From: Bacteroidales bacterium
GTDB taxonomy: Bacteria > Bacteroidota > Bacteroidia > Bacteroidales > UBA1715
Assembly: GCA_017618935.1 (NCBI GenBank)
Contig: JAFZTG010000245.1
Span: 1 to 15,716, forward strand
DNA: 15,716 nt
Reading direction: 5' to 3'
The translations under genes were made by a program, and so were the position numbers. Shown here in pieces: positions 6,813 to 14,652 of the stretch (positions are counted from its first letter, which is position 1; every line of letters starts with the position of its first letter). The notes under the pieces were generated by a model, which ran no database searches, was not told the DNA's origin, and was given only the letters and a program-made list of their open reading frames with translations.

Positions 6813-7442
6813 ATGAAAGACAAGATAAAGAACATAATCTTCGATTTCGGCGGCGTGGTATTCAACATTGACGAGCGGCTGACACTCAATGCGTTTGCCA
6901 AGTTATATCATTGTTCCACCGACGAAATTCTAGCCCTGTTGCAACAAGACAATCTTTTCAACCGTTTTGAATGTGGCGAGATTTCCATACCCGATTTCTT
7001 GCAATATCTGCAAGACAAAGCACCCGCCCCTATCAGTCAGGATGACATAATTGCCGCATGGAACGCAATTCTCGTAGGTTATCCTCCACAACATATCCCG
7101 CTATTGTTGGCACTTAAAAAGAAATACAGAACGTTTCTTTTGAGCAACACCAATGCAATTCACACGATGGAATTTCCAAAAATTGCTCAACGTCAGCAAC
7201 TTGGAATCACATCGAATCACGATATGTTTGAAAAAGTATGGTATTCCAACGAAATCGGCATGCGAAAACCGAATCCCGAAATTTTCAAGTTTGCTCTGCA
7301 AGACGCAAATCTCGTTGCCGACGAGACTTTGTTTGTCGATGACCTTGCCGACAACGTTGCGGCAGCTGCCACACTTGGAATACATACCATACAAATAACC
7401 AAGGAAAACAGCATAATGCACGTTTTTGCCGATTGGATTTGA
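6813..7442 (+). CDS. HAD-superfamily hydrolase, YihX-like (HAD-IA)
   Basis: A 209-residue haloacid-dehalogenase-fold phosphatase. Motif I is IIFDFGGVVF, with the nucleophile Asp11; motif II is LLSNTN; motif III is the Lys in RKPNPEIF; motif IV is LFVDDLADN. The helical cap sits between motifs I and II. The second aspartate of the usual DxD is Gly here, as in YihX-type enzymes, which hydrolyse sugar phosphates such as alpha-D-glucose 1-phosphate. The substrate cannot be assigned. A TTG at 6789 would extend the protein by eight residues but falls in the -7 box, so the ATG at 6813 is preferred. proC follows after 72 bases with no terminator between, so the genes are probably co-transcribed. Function in proline synthesis is not implied. 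Confidence 0.87.
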   Translation: MKDKIKNIIFDFGGVVFNIDERLTLNAFAKLYHCSTDEILALLQQDNLFNRFECGEISIPDFLQYLQDKAPAPISQDDIIAAWNAILVGYPPQHIPLLLALKKKYRTFLLSNTNAIHTMEFPKIAQRQQLGITSNHDMFEKVWYSNEIGMRKPNPEIFKFALQDANLVADETLFVDDLADNVAAAATLGIHTIQITKENSIMHVFADWI

Positions 7443-7514
7443 AAAAGAAAAAACGCAAACACAAGCTCGGTTTAAAAAAAAGGTTGTATTTTTCGCAAAC
7501 TTTAAAAATCGGTT

Positions 7515-8321
7515 ATGGATTTTAATGAAACAATAGCAATCATTGGTGGTGGAAACATTGGGATGTCCATTGCGCAAGGGCTTGTAAACGCAGGAAAATA
7601 CAAGCCGGAACAGATTATTATCACTCGTAAGAAATCTGATTTGCCAAAAGATAGACGAGAAGGTGGTTTTGTATTTCAAGAAGACAACGCCGACGCAGTT
7701 TCAAAGGCAAGAATCGTGGTTTTCTCGGTTGTTCCCCACATTTACGAAAGCATTTTGAATGGTATAAAAGATGCTTTTACTGAAAAACACACGCTTATCA
7801 CTATTGTTACTGGTGTTGAAATTGCAAAATTCCAAGAACAAATCAAAAAAGACATTTGTATTGCACGTGCAATGCCCAATACGGCCATAAAAATCCGTCA
7901 GTCAATGACGTGTATTGCTACAAACAAACCTGATTCACATCAGTTTGCAGAAGTAACCGACATATTTAATATGTTGGGAAAAACATTGCTGATTGACGAA
8001 GAATTGATGTTGTCGGCTACGGCCCTCGGCTCGTGCGGTATTGCATATTTCCTTCGTGCTATTCGCGCGGCTTCGCAAGGAGGAATACAAATTGGTTTCC
8101 ACGCCGAAGAAGCCCAGCTGATTGCGGCACAAACGGCAAAAGGAGCGGCTGATTTGCTTCTTCAACTCCATTCTCATCCTGAAGATGAAATCGACAAGGT
8201 GACTACTCCGCAAGGAATTACGATAGCAGGACTTAACGAAATGGAACACAACGGATTAAGTTCCGCATTAATAAAAGGAATTGTTAAATCATATAATAAA
8301 GCAGCAAATAAAGATGAATAA
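7515..8321 (+). CDS. proC: Pyrroline-5-carboxylate reductase
   Basis: Catalyses the last step of proline synthesis, reducing 1-pyrroline-5-carboxylate with NAD(P)H. The 268-residue length is normal. The N-terminal Rossmann motif is IAIIGGGNIGMSIAQGL. ARAMPNTAIKIRQSM matches the conserved RxMPNTP region, and SATALGSCGIAYF and VTTPQGITIAGL match the C-terminal dimerisation domain signatures (SGSGPAY and TSPGGTT in other bacteria). Those two motifs are atypical here: ALGSCGIAYF has Ile where Pro is usual, and TPQGIT replaces SPGGTT. This variation is worth noting but is compatible with the fold. The following lipoprotein gene starts inside the end of proC, with an 8-base overlap. Confidence 0.93.
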   Translation: MDFNETIAIIGGGNIGMSIAQGLVNAGKYKPEQIIITRKKSDLPKDRREGGFVFQEDNADAVSKARIVVFSVVPHIYESILNGIKDAFTEKHTLITIVTGVEIAKFQEQIKKDICIARAMPNTAIKIRQSMTCIATNKPDSHQFAEVTDIFNMLGKTLLIDEELMLSATALGSCGIAYFLRAIRAASQGGIQIGFHAEEAQLIAAQTAKGAADLLLQLHSHPEDEIDKVTTPQGITIAGLNEMEHNGLSSALIKGIVKSYNKAANKDE

Positions 8322-8898
8322 AAAACTGACTCTCATCAGCGTTGTTATTGTCGCTCTTTTGGCGTCATGTGGCAACAAAAAACAAAATGTTTCTTTGGCT
8401 ATTTATGCCGATACGGCAAGTTATTTCGCAGAACGTATCGAAGATTTTGAGTCAAAGGCAAAAAGCGATATGGACAATATCGATTTGTATTTTCAAATGG
8501 AAGATTCTGCATCGGCACAAAAGAAGATTGCCAACGAGGTATTGACAACATTGTTTGCCGACGTGAAAGACACGTTATATCTCCCGTTTGAGCAGACAAA
8601 GAATTTCGAGAAGATTAAAATTTTAAGCGTATGGGTTACAGGAATGGAATTTGACAAAATTCTTCTTGAAGCTCGCGTCGAAGCTATTGACAATAGTTCG
8701 TTTATGGGTCCTCACGCTGGTTTGGTCATAAAAGACAAAGACAAGAAATTGTTGGAAGTTGGCGGTGGCATCCAAGGACCAACCGACGAAAAACTTGAAG
8801 CAGGAAGCGTTTACACGTTCTCGGGACAAATAGAGCATCTGCACCTTTTGTCAGATTTCAAATCTATCGTGTTCAACGAAGACATAAAAATGTGGTAA
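8314..8898 (+). CDS. Small lipoprotein of unknown function
   Basis: A 194-residue predicted lipoprotein with signal peptide MNKKLTLISVVIVALLASC and lipobox LLASC, so Cys19 should be lipidated. The ATG at 8314 sits within the last three codons of proC (overlap 8 bases), pointing to translational coupling. After a charged N-terminal stretch (ERIEDFESKAKSDMDN) the protein is mixed alpha/beta, with the second half (LSVWVTGMEFDKILLEARVEA onward in sense, HAGLVIKDKDKKLL, GSVYTFSGQIEHL) suggestive of a beta-sandwich. That fold is only an impression. I do not recognise a family and give no function. No repeats or extra membrane segment are seen. A terminator follows 7 bases after the stop. Confidence 0.8.
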   Translation: MNKKLTLISVVIVALLASCGNKKQNVSLAIYADTASYFAERIEDFESKAKSDMDNIDLYFQMEDSASAQKKIANEVLTTLFADVKDTLYLPFEQTKNFEKIKILSVWVTGMEFDKILLEARVEAIDNSSFMGPHAGLVIKDKDKKLLEVGGGIQGPTDEKLEAGSVYTFSGQIEHLHLLSDFKSIVFNEDIKMW

Positions 8899-8905
8899 TT
8901 ACTTG

Positions 8906-8934
8906 AAGGTTAAGGTTTTTCCTTAACCTTTTTT
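8906..8934 (+). terminator. Rho-independent terminator after the proC-lipoprotein operon
   Basis: A perfect 10-bp stem, AAGGTTAAGG and CCTTAACCTT, with a T5 loop and followed by further T. It lies 7 bases past the lipoprotein stop and 13 bases before the next ATG, separating the two transcription units. Confidence 0.82.
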
Positions 8935-8947
8935 ACATATCGTCCGA

Positions 8948-9805
8948 ATGCGACAAACACGTTTCTTCCTTATTTTCTGTATTGCGCTTGGTTGCCAGTT
9001 ATTTTCGCTTGCTCAAAATAATCAGGCAAAGGAACTGAAATATCTCAATCAGGAAGGAATGACCGTGGGGTCACGCTACGCCATTGAGCAAGCGGGCGAA
9101 GGGTATTATCGAAAAAACGTCAGTTACGGTAGTTTTGAGCATTATCTGCTCAATCTTCCCATGAAACCTGTCGGCTACAAGACGCATTTTCACGACGGCG
9201 AGGAAAAATCGTTTGACGTTCAAATCGGTGTTTTAGACATAAAGATCAAGAATAGCACGAACGTGTGTAGTGCCGAGCCGGCAATAAAACTTCGGGCAGA
9301 ATATTTGTATTCCTCGAAGTTATATGGTCGTATCCATTTCAATTTCAATAACGGGTTTAACTGCACGTATGCCAAGTGGGCTGCGGGATTCAGGGTGAAT
9401 GATTCAAAAAATGGCTGGGACCATACAAGCGAGCAAGATTATAGCCGAAAGAACTTCTTGGCATATTTGGATGTCGTTTTTCAGAATGCGACCGTTCCGT
9501 CGCTTGCCCGTGAAATGTCGAAAGTGGAACTAAAGGACGTGAAGGCGGGCGACTTGCTCATTCAGAGCGGTTATCCCAATCACATGGCAATTGTGTTGGA
9601 CGTGTTGTACAACGACAAGAACAACACGATAAAAATAATGCTTGCACAAGGTTTTTCGCCTGCACAAGATATTGAAGTGCTAAAAAATTATCAGGACGAT
9701 TGCAGTCCGTGGTTCACTATCTCGCTCGACAGCGACGAAAACACCGAGATACTGACACCCCAATGGACGTTTTATGTAAAAGATTTTAAAAGATTTACAA
9801 ATTAA
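8948..9805 (+). CDS. Exported DUF4846-like protein
   Basis: A 285-residue protein with an N-terminal signal peptide (RQTRFF, then a hydrophobic core ending FSLA before QNN), so it is probably exported by Sec and cut after about residue 22. C-terminal to this come GSFEHYLLNLPMKP, CSAEPAIKLRAEYLY, FNFNNGF, AKWAAGFRV and the strand-turn DVKAGDLLIQSGYPNHMAIVLDV. The order (a region like GSFxxWLRxLPL near the start, a conserved Cys/Asp region in the middle, GDxxxxxG followed by HAxxVxD) agrees with DUF4846, a family seen in Bacteroidetes and Firmicutes with no established activity. The His in NHMAIV and the Cys in VCSAEPAI resemble NlpC/P60-like spacing only loosely, so no catalytic claim is made. 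It follows a terminator and is convergent with coaD. Confidence 0.75.
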   Translation: MRQTRFFLIFCIALGCQLFSLAQNNQAKELKYLNQEGMTVGSRYAIEQAGEGYYRKNVSYGSFEHYLLNLPMKPVGYKTHFHDGEEKSFDVQIGVLDIKIKNSTNVCSAEPAIKLRAEYLYSSKLYGRIHFNFNNGFNCTYAKWAAGFRVNDSKNGWDHTSEQDYSRKNFLAYLDVVFQNATVPSLAREMSKVELKDVKAGDLLIQSGYPNHMAIVLDVLYNDKNNTIKIMLAQGFSPAQDIEVLKNYQDDCSPWFTISLDSDENTEILTPQWTFYVKDFKRFTN

Positions 9806-9840
9806 AAGCGTTGGTACAATTTATTGTTCCCTTGTAAATC
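9792..9840. terminator. Possible bidirectional terminator between DUF4846 gene and coaD
   Basis: GATTTACAA (9792-9800) and TTGTAAATC (9832-9840) form perfect 9-nt outer arms. Nested inside, GGTACAAT (9813-9820) and ATTGTTCC (9823-9830) pair with one mismatch. The outer arm overlaps the DUF4846-like stop codon. No T run follows on either strand, so this is a structured convergent spacer rather than a classical terminator. Confidence 0.35.
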
Positions 9841-9863
9841 AAGCCTCTCAAATATCTCCTTAT

Positions 9864-10304
9864 TTACGGCAAATATTTCGATATGTCGGCTCCGTACGAC
9901 AACAGTTCTCGTACGATTGATGAAGATACATTGCTCAATTCAGGCGGCGTGACGATAAACACGGTTTCAATTCCCGAAAGTTGCTTGTTGGTCTGTGCAA
10001 TCGTCTGCTCATATTCAAAATCAGCCACATTGCGTAGTCCGCGAAGAATAAAGTTGGCGCCCACTTTTTTGCAAAAATCAATGGTGAGCGTGTCGTAGGT
10101 TTCAATGGCAATTTTTTCGTTTCCCTTGTATAAAGCGGAAATGTCGGCAATGCGTTTTTCAAGCGTGAAGAAACTTTTCTTGTTCGAATTACAGCCAATC
10201 GCAATGTAAATCTTATTGAATAAGGGGAGTGCACTATCCAATATTGCCTTGTGACCAATCGTAAACGGGTCAAAACTGCCGGGGAAAACTGCTATTCTTT
10301 CCAT
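9864..10304 (-). CDS. coaD: Phosphopantetheine adenylyltransferase
   Basis: Transfers AMP from ATP to 4'-phosphopantetheine to make dephospho-CoA, the penultimate step of coenzyme A synthesis. The N-terminus IAVFPGSFDPFTIGH contains the nucleotidyltransferase T/HxGH motif (Thr15-His18). RGLRNVADFEYE at 89-100 is the family signature, and VSSSIVRE at 126-133 is the ISSTxVRE motif that closes on ATP phosphates. The 146 residues are a little shorter than the usual 155-165, missing only a C-terminal tail. The gene stands alone on the - strand, divergent from thrH across 87 bases. Confidence 0.95.
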   Translation of the reverse strand: MERIAVFPGSFDPFTIGHKAILDSALPLFNKIYIAIGCNSNKKSFFTLEKRIADISALYKGNEKIAIETYDTLTIDFCKKVGANFILRGLRNVADFEYEQTIAQTNKQLSGIETVFIVTPPELSNVSSSIVRELLSYGADISKYLP

Positions 10305-10324
10305 TTTTGAATCAACTTTATTGA

Positions 10325-10332
10325 CAAAAGTA
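10325..10332 (-). promoter_or_regulatory. Candidate promoter -7 box for coaD
   Basis: The - strand reads TACTTTTG, a full match to TAnnTTTG, 20 bases before the coaD ATG. No -33 TTTG is found at the expected distance. For the divergent thrH only a one-mismatch box (TTATTTTG at 10365-10372, with TTTG at 10344-10347) is visible. Confidence 0.42.
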
Positions 10333-10391
10333 CAAAAAAGCGTTTTGAATACGGAATTATTCGTTTATTTTGCAAAAAAATACATTGAATT

Positions 10392-11000
10392 ATGTGGGTT
10401 GTTTGTTCCGATTTAGAAGGTGTTTTCGTCCCGGAAGTGTGGATTAACGTGGCTAAGATTACAGGTATTGAAAAACTGAAAATCACCACTCGCGACGAAC
10501 CTGATTATGATAAACTGATGAAATATCGTCTTGCAATTCTTGATGAACATAATTTGAAAATTCAAGATATTCAGCAAGTTATATCAAACATAAAACCATT
10601 GCCAGGGGCGTTGGAATTTACCAAATGGCTTCGCGACATCAGTCGTTTTGTGATTGTGTCGGACACGTTCCAAGAATTTGCAAAACCGTTGATGAAACAA
10701 TTGGACGACCCTTTTATTCTCTGTCATTCGTTGGAAATTGCCAAAGACGGGAGAATCACGAACTACAAACTTCGTCAGTCCGACCCGAAACGTCACACGG
10801 TTGAGGCGTTCCAAAGTATGAATTTCAAGGTGATTGCCTTTGGCGACTCGTACAACGATGTTTCTATGCTGAAAAAGGCTGAGGTCGGTATTTTGTTCTG
10901 TCCGCCGCAAAAGGTGATAGACGAATTTCCTGAATTGCCTGTGGCACACAATTACGAAGAATTGAAGGCGTTGATTGAGGAACATATTTACGAAGACTAA
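10392..11000 (+). CDS. thrH: ThrH: phosphoserine phosphatase / homoserine phosphotransferase
   Basis: A 202-residue HAD protein strongly resembling Pseudomonas ThrH, which removes phosphate from phosphoserine and can pass it to homoserine. Motif I is CSDLEGVFVPE, in which Asp7 is the nucleophile and the second acidic residue is Glu9, a ThrH hallmark. Further family stretches are GIEKLKITTRDEPDYDKLM, VIVSDTFQEF (Ser90, motif II), LRQSDPKR (Lys133, motif III) and FGDSYNDVSML (motif IV). It is thus either an alternative SerB or a contributor to threonine synthesis; sequence does not decide. The next gene begins on the last base of the stop codon, so the two are tightly coupled. The gene is divergent from coaD. 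Confidence 0.93.
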   Translation: MWVVCSDLEGVFVPEVWINVAKITGIEKLKITTRDEPDYDKLMKYRLAILDEHNLKIQDIQQVISNIKPLPGALEFTKWLRDISRFVIVSDTFQEFAKPLMKQLDDPFILCHSLEIAKDGRITNYKLRQSDPKRHTVEAFQSMNFKVIAFGDSYNDVSMLKKAEVGILFCPPQKVIDEFPELPVAHNYEELKALIEEHIYED

Positions 11001-11431
11001 TGGCTGAAGAATTTCCACAGAAAATTACCGATTTCATAAAACGTCATCACGTGATTACCATTGCCACCGAAAACAACGGGCAACCGTGGTGTTTCAATGC
11101 TTTTTATGCCTTCGACGAAGAAACACAGTCGTTTGTCATTACTTCGCACGACGACACTCGGCACATACAAGAAGTGTTGCAAAACAAGAAAGTTGCTGGT
11201 TCCGTGGTTCTCGAAACCGAGATTGTGGGCAAAGTGCAGGGACTCCAATTCTCGGGCGAAATGACGTTTTGCGAGGACGAAGACGAGAAACAGGCGAAGA
11301 AAGTGTATGTCAAACGATTCCCCCTTACTACGCTGACACCAAAAATATTGTGGCGTATTTCCATCTTCAATGCAAAATATACCGATAATACGTTGGGCTT
11401 TGGAAAGAAACTGACGTGGGAGAAAGAATAA
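11000..11431 (+). CDS. YhbP-family protein (pyridoxamine-phosphate-oxidase-like fold)
   Basis: A 143-residue protein. HHVITIATENNGQPWCFNAFYAFD, about residues 15-38 in the original, matches the split-barrel flavin-binding fold start (only its key parts HVIT and PWCFNAFY are cited), and YTDNTLGFGKKLTW near the C-terminus is almost the same as the YhbP (UPF0306) ending in E. coli. VQGLQFSGEM matches the middle family block. Members are predicted to bind FMN, heme or a related cofactor; no reaction is established. Its ATG shares one base with the thrH stop (TAATG), implying co-translation with thrH. A terminator was looked for after it and only a 4-bp stem with a T run (11460-11478) was found. 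Confidence 0.85.
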   Translation: MAEEFPQKITDFIKRHHVITIATENNGQPWCFNAFYAFDEETQSFVITSHDDTRHIQEVLQNKKVAGSVVLETEIVGKVQGLQFSGEMTFCEDEDEKQAKKVYVKRFPLTTLTPKILWRISIFNAKYTDNTLGFGKKLTWEKE

Positions 11432-11480
11432 ATTACTTGTAAAAGAGGGGGGTGTTTCCGTGTTTCACACATTTTTTTAT

Positions 11481-11488
11481 TATTTTTG
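11481..11488 (+). promoter_or_regulatory. Candidate promoter -7 box for glycyl-tRNA synthetase
   Basis: TATTTTTG matches TAnnTTTG, 30 bases before the ATG at 11519. No good -33 TTTG is present (the nearest is TTTC at 11463-11466). No T-box-like or other long leader fits in this short space. Confidence 0.45.
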
Positions 11489-11518
11489 CACGCTCAAATA
11501 GATAATGTATATACAATT

Positions 11519-13057
11519 ATGGCAGACGATTTATTGAAGAAAGTTATCGCTCACGCTAAGGAATATGGTTTCATCTTCCCTTCGAGCGAGATTTACGACG
11601 GTCTTGGAGCCGTTTACGATTACGGACAAAACGGTGTTGAATTGAAAAACAACATCAAACAATATTGGTGGAATGCAATGGTGCGTCTGCACGAAAATAT
11701 TGTCGGCATTGATTCGTCAATTTTCATGCATCCAACCATTTGGAAGGCTTCTGGTCACGTTGATGCATTCAACGATCCGTTGATTGACAACAAGGACTCG
11801 AAAAAACGCTATCGTGCCGATGTGTTGATTGAGGAAGAACGCGAAAAACACAATCAGAAGATACTGAAAGAGATAGAAAAAGGTCGCAAGAAATTCGGCG
11901 ATGCGTTCGACGAGGCAAAAGCACGCGAAACGAATCCGAACATTCTTCGTGAACAAGCAAAGATTGACGAAATTACAAAACGCTACGACGAGGCGTTGAA
12001 TGCCAACGACTTGGAAGCAATGCGTCAGTTGATTCTTGATTTGGGCATTGTGTGTCCTATTTCGGGAACGGCAAACTGGTCGGAAGTTCGTCAGTTCAAC
12101 CTTATGTTTGAAACAAAACTTGGTTCAACTGCCGAAGGAGCAAGCTCCATTTATCTTCGTCCGGAAACGGCACAAGGTATTTTCGTGAACTACCTGAACG
12201 TGCAGAAAACTGGCCGTATGAAGATTCCGTTTGGTATAGCACAGATAGGTAAGGCTTTCCGTAACGAGATTGTTGCTCGTCAGTTTGTGTTCCGTATGCG
12301 TGAATTCGAGCAGATGGAAATGCAGTTCTTTGTTCGCCCTGGTTCAGAAATGGAATGGTTCAAGAAATGGAAGGAAACTCGTTTGAACTGGCACAAGGCG
12401 ATGGGAATGGGCGACCAAAACTATCGTTACCACGACCACGAAAAACTTGCCCACTATGCAAATGCGGCAACCGATATTGAATTCAATTTCCCTATGGGAT
12501 TCAAGGAATTGGAAGGTATTCACTCACGTACGAATTTCGACTTGAGCCAACACCAAAAATTCTCAGGAAAGAAAATCCAATATTTCGATCCAGAATTGAA
12601 CGAAAGCTATGTGCCATACGTAATCGAAACCTCTATCGGTTTGGACAGAACTGTGTTGGCTGTATTGTGCAACTCATATTGCGAAGAGCAAGTTGACGGT
12701 GAAGTTCGTGACGTGCTCCGTATTCCTGCTGCTTTGGCACCAGTGAAAATCGCTGTTATGCCGTTGGTTAAGAAAGATGGTTTGCCAGAAGTTGCGCAAA
12801 AACTTATGCGTCAGTTGGAAATTGAATGTAACTGCCAATACGAAGAAAAAGATTCTATCGGGAAACGCTATCGCCGTCAGGATTCAATCGGTACGCCATA
12901 TTGCGTAACGGTTGACCACCAAACGTTGGAAGACAACACGGTTACCGTTCGCGAACGCGATACCATGTCGCAAGTTCGTATGTCGATAGATGAGGTAGTG
13001 GCAACACTTCCAGGCAAATGTTCATTGAACAATCTTTTGCGTAAGTTGCAAGACTAA
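11519..13057 (+). CDS. glyS: Glycyl-tRNA synthetase, homodimeric class II type
   Basis: Charges tRNA-Gly with glycine. At 512 residues this is the single-chain alpha-2 enzyme found in Bacteroidetes, Gram-positives, archaea and eukaryotes, not the two-subunit GlyQ/GlyS of E. coli. The N-terminus has FIFPSSEIYDGLGAVYDYG; SSIFMHPTIWKASGHVDAF is the conserved WxxSGH block. Motif 2 is FRNEIVARQFVFRMREFEQME, seen here as FRNE and REFEQMEMQFFV. Motif 3 is ETSIGLDRTVLAVL. The last 110 residues form the anticodon-binding domain with the Gly-type end (GTPYCVTVDHQTLEDNTVTV). The ATG at 11519 is preferred; an earlier TTG at 11486 lies within the -7 box. The gene appears monocistronic with its own terminator. 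Confidence 0.97.
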   Translation: MADDLLKKVIAHAKEYGFIFPSSEIYDGLGAVYDYGQNGVELKNNIKQYWWNAMVRLHENIVGIDSSIFMHPTIWKASGHVDAFNDPLIDNKDSKKRYRADVLIEEEREKHNQKILKEIEKGRKKFGDAFDEAKARETNPNILREQAKIDEITKRYDEALNANDLEAMRQLILDLGIVCPISGTANWSEVRQFNLMFETKLGSTAEGASSIYLRPETAQGIFVNYLNVQKTGRMKIPFGIAQIGKAFRNEIVARQFVFRMREFEQMEMQFFVRPGSEMEWFKKWKETRLNWHKAMGMGDQNYRYHDHEKLAHYANAATDIEFNFPMGFKELEGIHSRTNFDLSQHQKFSGKKIQYFDPELNESYVPYVIETSIGLDRTVLAVLCNSYCEEQVDGEVRDVLRIPAALAPVKIAVMPLVKKDGLPEVAQKLMRQLEIECNCQYEEKDSIGKRYRRQDSIGTPYCVTVDHQTLEDNTVTVRERDTMSQVRMSIDEVVATLPGKCSLNNLLRKLQD

Positions 13058-13083
13058 GAATTAGATTAATACTATTTTATTGA

Positions 13084-13116
13084 AAAGCTGTGCGGACGTT
13101 CCGTGCAGCTTTTTTT
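13084..13116 (+). terminator. Rho-independent terminator of glyS
   Basis: AAAGCTGTGCGGA pairs with TCCGTGCAGCTTT, all 13 positions including two G-T pairs, around a CGT loop and followed by more T. It starts 26 bases after the glyS stop. The convergent queE gene ends 9 bases beyond; the - strand side has only a weak T tail, so it may act partly in both directions. Confidence 0.85.
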
Positions 13117-13124
13117 ATGGATGT

Positions 13125-13673
13125 CTATTGAATGTTCAAAAACTTATGTGTTTGGAGCGATAATCGCCATTGTGGATGCGAAAGAATGTATTGCACCGTT
13201 TCTTGGATATTCTTATTTGAACATGGTTGCAGAAAGTAGTGTTCAGCTTCGATTTCCGTAAGAAAATGTTCCACGTCGTCTTGTTCAAAAACCACTTTGA
13301 GTTCGTTTGCCTTGGTGTAAGCGAGTTTCCCGCCTTTTTTTGGCGAAAGCGTTATCCAATCAATGTTGGTTGGTGGAATTATGGTGCCGTTTGTTTCTAT
13401 AGCGACAAAAAAGTCAAGGGAATGCAACAAGTCTATCAAATGTGAAGACGCTTGCAGCGTTGGCTCACCACCCGTAAGCACGACGAATCTCGTAGGGTAG
13501 TCCTTAATTGCCGAAAGAATCTCATCGTCGGTCATTTCGGTATATGTATCGTGTTGAGTGTCACAGAAATGACAATGTAGGTTACAACCCGAAAAACGCA
13601 CAAATACCGCTGGTTTTCCCGTGAAAAAACCTTCACCTTGGAGCGAGTAGAATATTTCGTTAATCTTGTTCAT
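13125..13673 (-). CDS. queE: 7-carboxy-7-deazaguanine synthase
   Basis: A radical SAM enzyme converting 6-carboxytetrahydropterin to 7-carboxy-7-deazaguanine, the third step towards preQ0/preQ1. The 182-residue protein has the cluster-binding CxxxCxxC as CNLHCHFC (Cys30, Cys34, Cys37), preceded by the family start FYSLQGEGFFTGKPAVFVR. LTGGEP (67-71) is the SAM-binding GGE-type motif, and AIETNGT and SPKKG follow as in QueE. It is at the short end for the family, but all blocks through LQTHKFLNI at the C-terminus are present. It is the last gene of the leftward que operon and overlaps the end of queD by 14 bases. Confidence 0.94.
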   Translation of the reverse strand: MNKINEIFYSLQGEGFFTGKPAVFVRFSGCNLHCHFCDTQHDTYTEMTDDEILSAIKDYPTRFVVLTGGEPTLQASSHLIDLLHSLDFFVAIETNGTIIPPTNIDWITLSPKKGGKLAYTKANELKVVFEQDDVEHFLTEIEAEHYFLQPCSNKNIQETVQYILSHPQWRLSLQTHKFLNIQ

Positions 13674-13995
13674 ACGTCGCTATGTTGCCTGACGATTCTT
13701 GCACGGAAACCTTGTAACAGTTAGGGATTTGTGTGCAAATCCAGTGAGCGATGTTTTCAGCCGTAGGATTGATTCCCGGAATTACATCGTTGATAATTTT
13801 GTGGTCAAGTTTGTCCTGCACCATCTTTTTCACTTCGGTGAAATCGCACACCATGCCGTTTGCGTTAAGTTCCTTTGCCTTGCAATATACGGTAACAATC
13901 CAATTGTGACCATGCAAGTTGCAACATTTGCTTTCGTACGGCAAATCAAGTCGGTGAGCACCCGATATTTCTAATACTTTGGAAATGTAATACAT
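13660..13995 (-). CDS. queD: 6-carboxy-5,6,7,8-tetrahydropterin synthase
   Basis: Converts 7,8-dihydroneopterin triphosphate to 6-carboxytetrahydropterin, the second step of queuosine-base synthesis. A 111-residue T-fold protein. The zinc ligands are His14 (GAHRL), His28 and His30 (LHGHNW), and Cys24, four residues before the first His of HGH, matches the catalytic Cys. CDFTEVK, LDHKIIND, PTAENIAHW and VQESSGNIATY are conserved T-fold blocks. The start lies 3 bases after the queC stop; the 3' end overlaps queE by 14 bases. Pterin synthase (PTPS) is the sister family, but the operon and Cys24 favour QueD. Confidence 0.95.
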   Translation of the reverse strand: MYYISKVLEISGAHRLDLPYESKCCNLHGHNWIVTVYCKAKELNANGMVCDFTEVKKMVQDKLDHKIINDVIPGINPTAENIAHWICTQIPNCYKVSVQESSGNIATYEQD

Positions 13996-13998
13996 AAA

Positions 13999-14652
13999 TT
14001 ATTGTTCATAAAGAGTTTTATCAATGATTCCAGCCGCCTTGAGGGCTTCTTTTCGTTCGCGGCACGTGCCACAACAGCCACAATGAATTTCTCCACCTTT
14101 GTAACAACTCCACGTTTCGGTGTAATCAATTCCAAGAGCGACGCCTTTGCGGGCAATGTCGGACTTGGTGATGTTCGTGTAAGGAGCAACGAGTTCTATG
14201 TGTTCGTATGTTCCTTCCGAAACTGCCTGATTGAACGCATCGACAAACGATTTCCGACAATCGGGGTAGATGGCGTGGTCACCAAAATGGTTTGCCATCA
14301 TTATTTTCTTCAAACCGTTCGATTCGGCAAGACCAGCCGCAATGGAAAGCATGATGCCGTTACGGAAGGGAACAACCGTTGAAAGCATATTTTCATCGTC
14401 GTAATTGCCTTCGGGAATCTTGTCGCCACCTTCCAAAAGCGAACTTTTGAAATAAGTCTTCATAAAAGCAAGGTCAATCACTATGTGCTTGATATTCAGT
14501 CGTTCGCAGTGAAGTTTTGCAAAATGAATTTCTTTCTCATTATGATTTCCACCATAATTGAACGACACGGCAAGCGCAATGGCGTCACGATATTCATAAA
14601 GCATAGTGACGCTATCCATTCCGCCAGAAAGTATTAAGACGCTGTCTTTCAT
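13999..14652 (-). CDS. queC: 7-cyano-7-deazaguanine synthase
   Basis: ATP-dependent ligase converting 7-carboxy-7-deazaguanine and ammonia to preQ0. The 217-residue protein starts with the PP-loop [29 protein letters not shown] is the family core, and [15 protein letters not shown] with CCGTC supplies the four zinc cysteines (Cys183, Cys191, Cys194, Cys197) in the standard C-x7-C-x2-C-x2-C spacing. Its ATG overlaps the queF stop (ATGA), and queD starts 3 bases after its own stop, so this is the core of a tightly packed operon. Confidence 0.96.
   Translation of the reverse strand: MKDSVLILSGGMDSVTMLYEYRDAIALAVSFNYGGNHNEKEIHFAKLHCERLNIKHIVIDLAFMKTYFKSSLLEGGDKIPEGNYDDENMLSTVVPFRNGIMLSIAAGLAESNGLKKIMMANHFGDHAIYPDCRKSFVDAFNQAVSEGTYEHIELVAPYTNITKSDIARKGVALGIDYTETWSCYKGGEIHCGCCGTCRERKEALKAAGIIDKTLYEQ

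Noticed and set aside
11460..11478. Terminator after the YhbP-family gene
   Set aside because: The stem is only four base pairs (GTGT-TTC-ACAC) before a T run, too weak to call.
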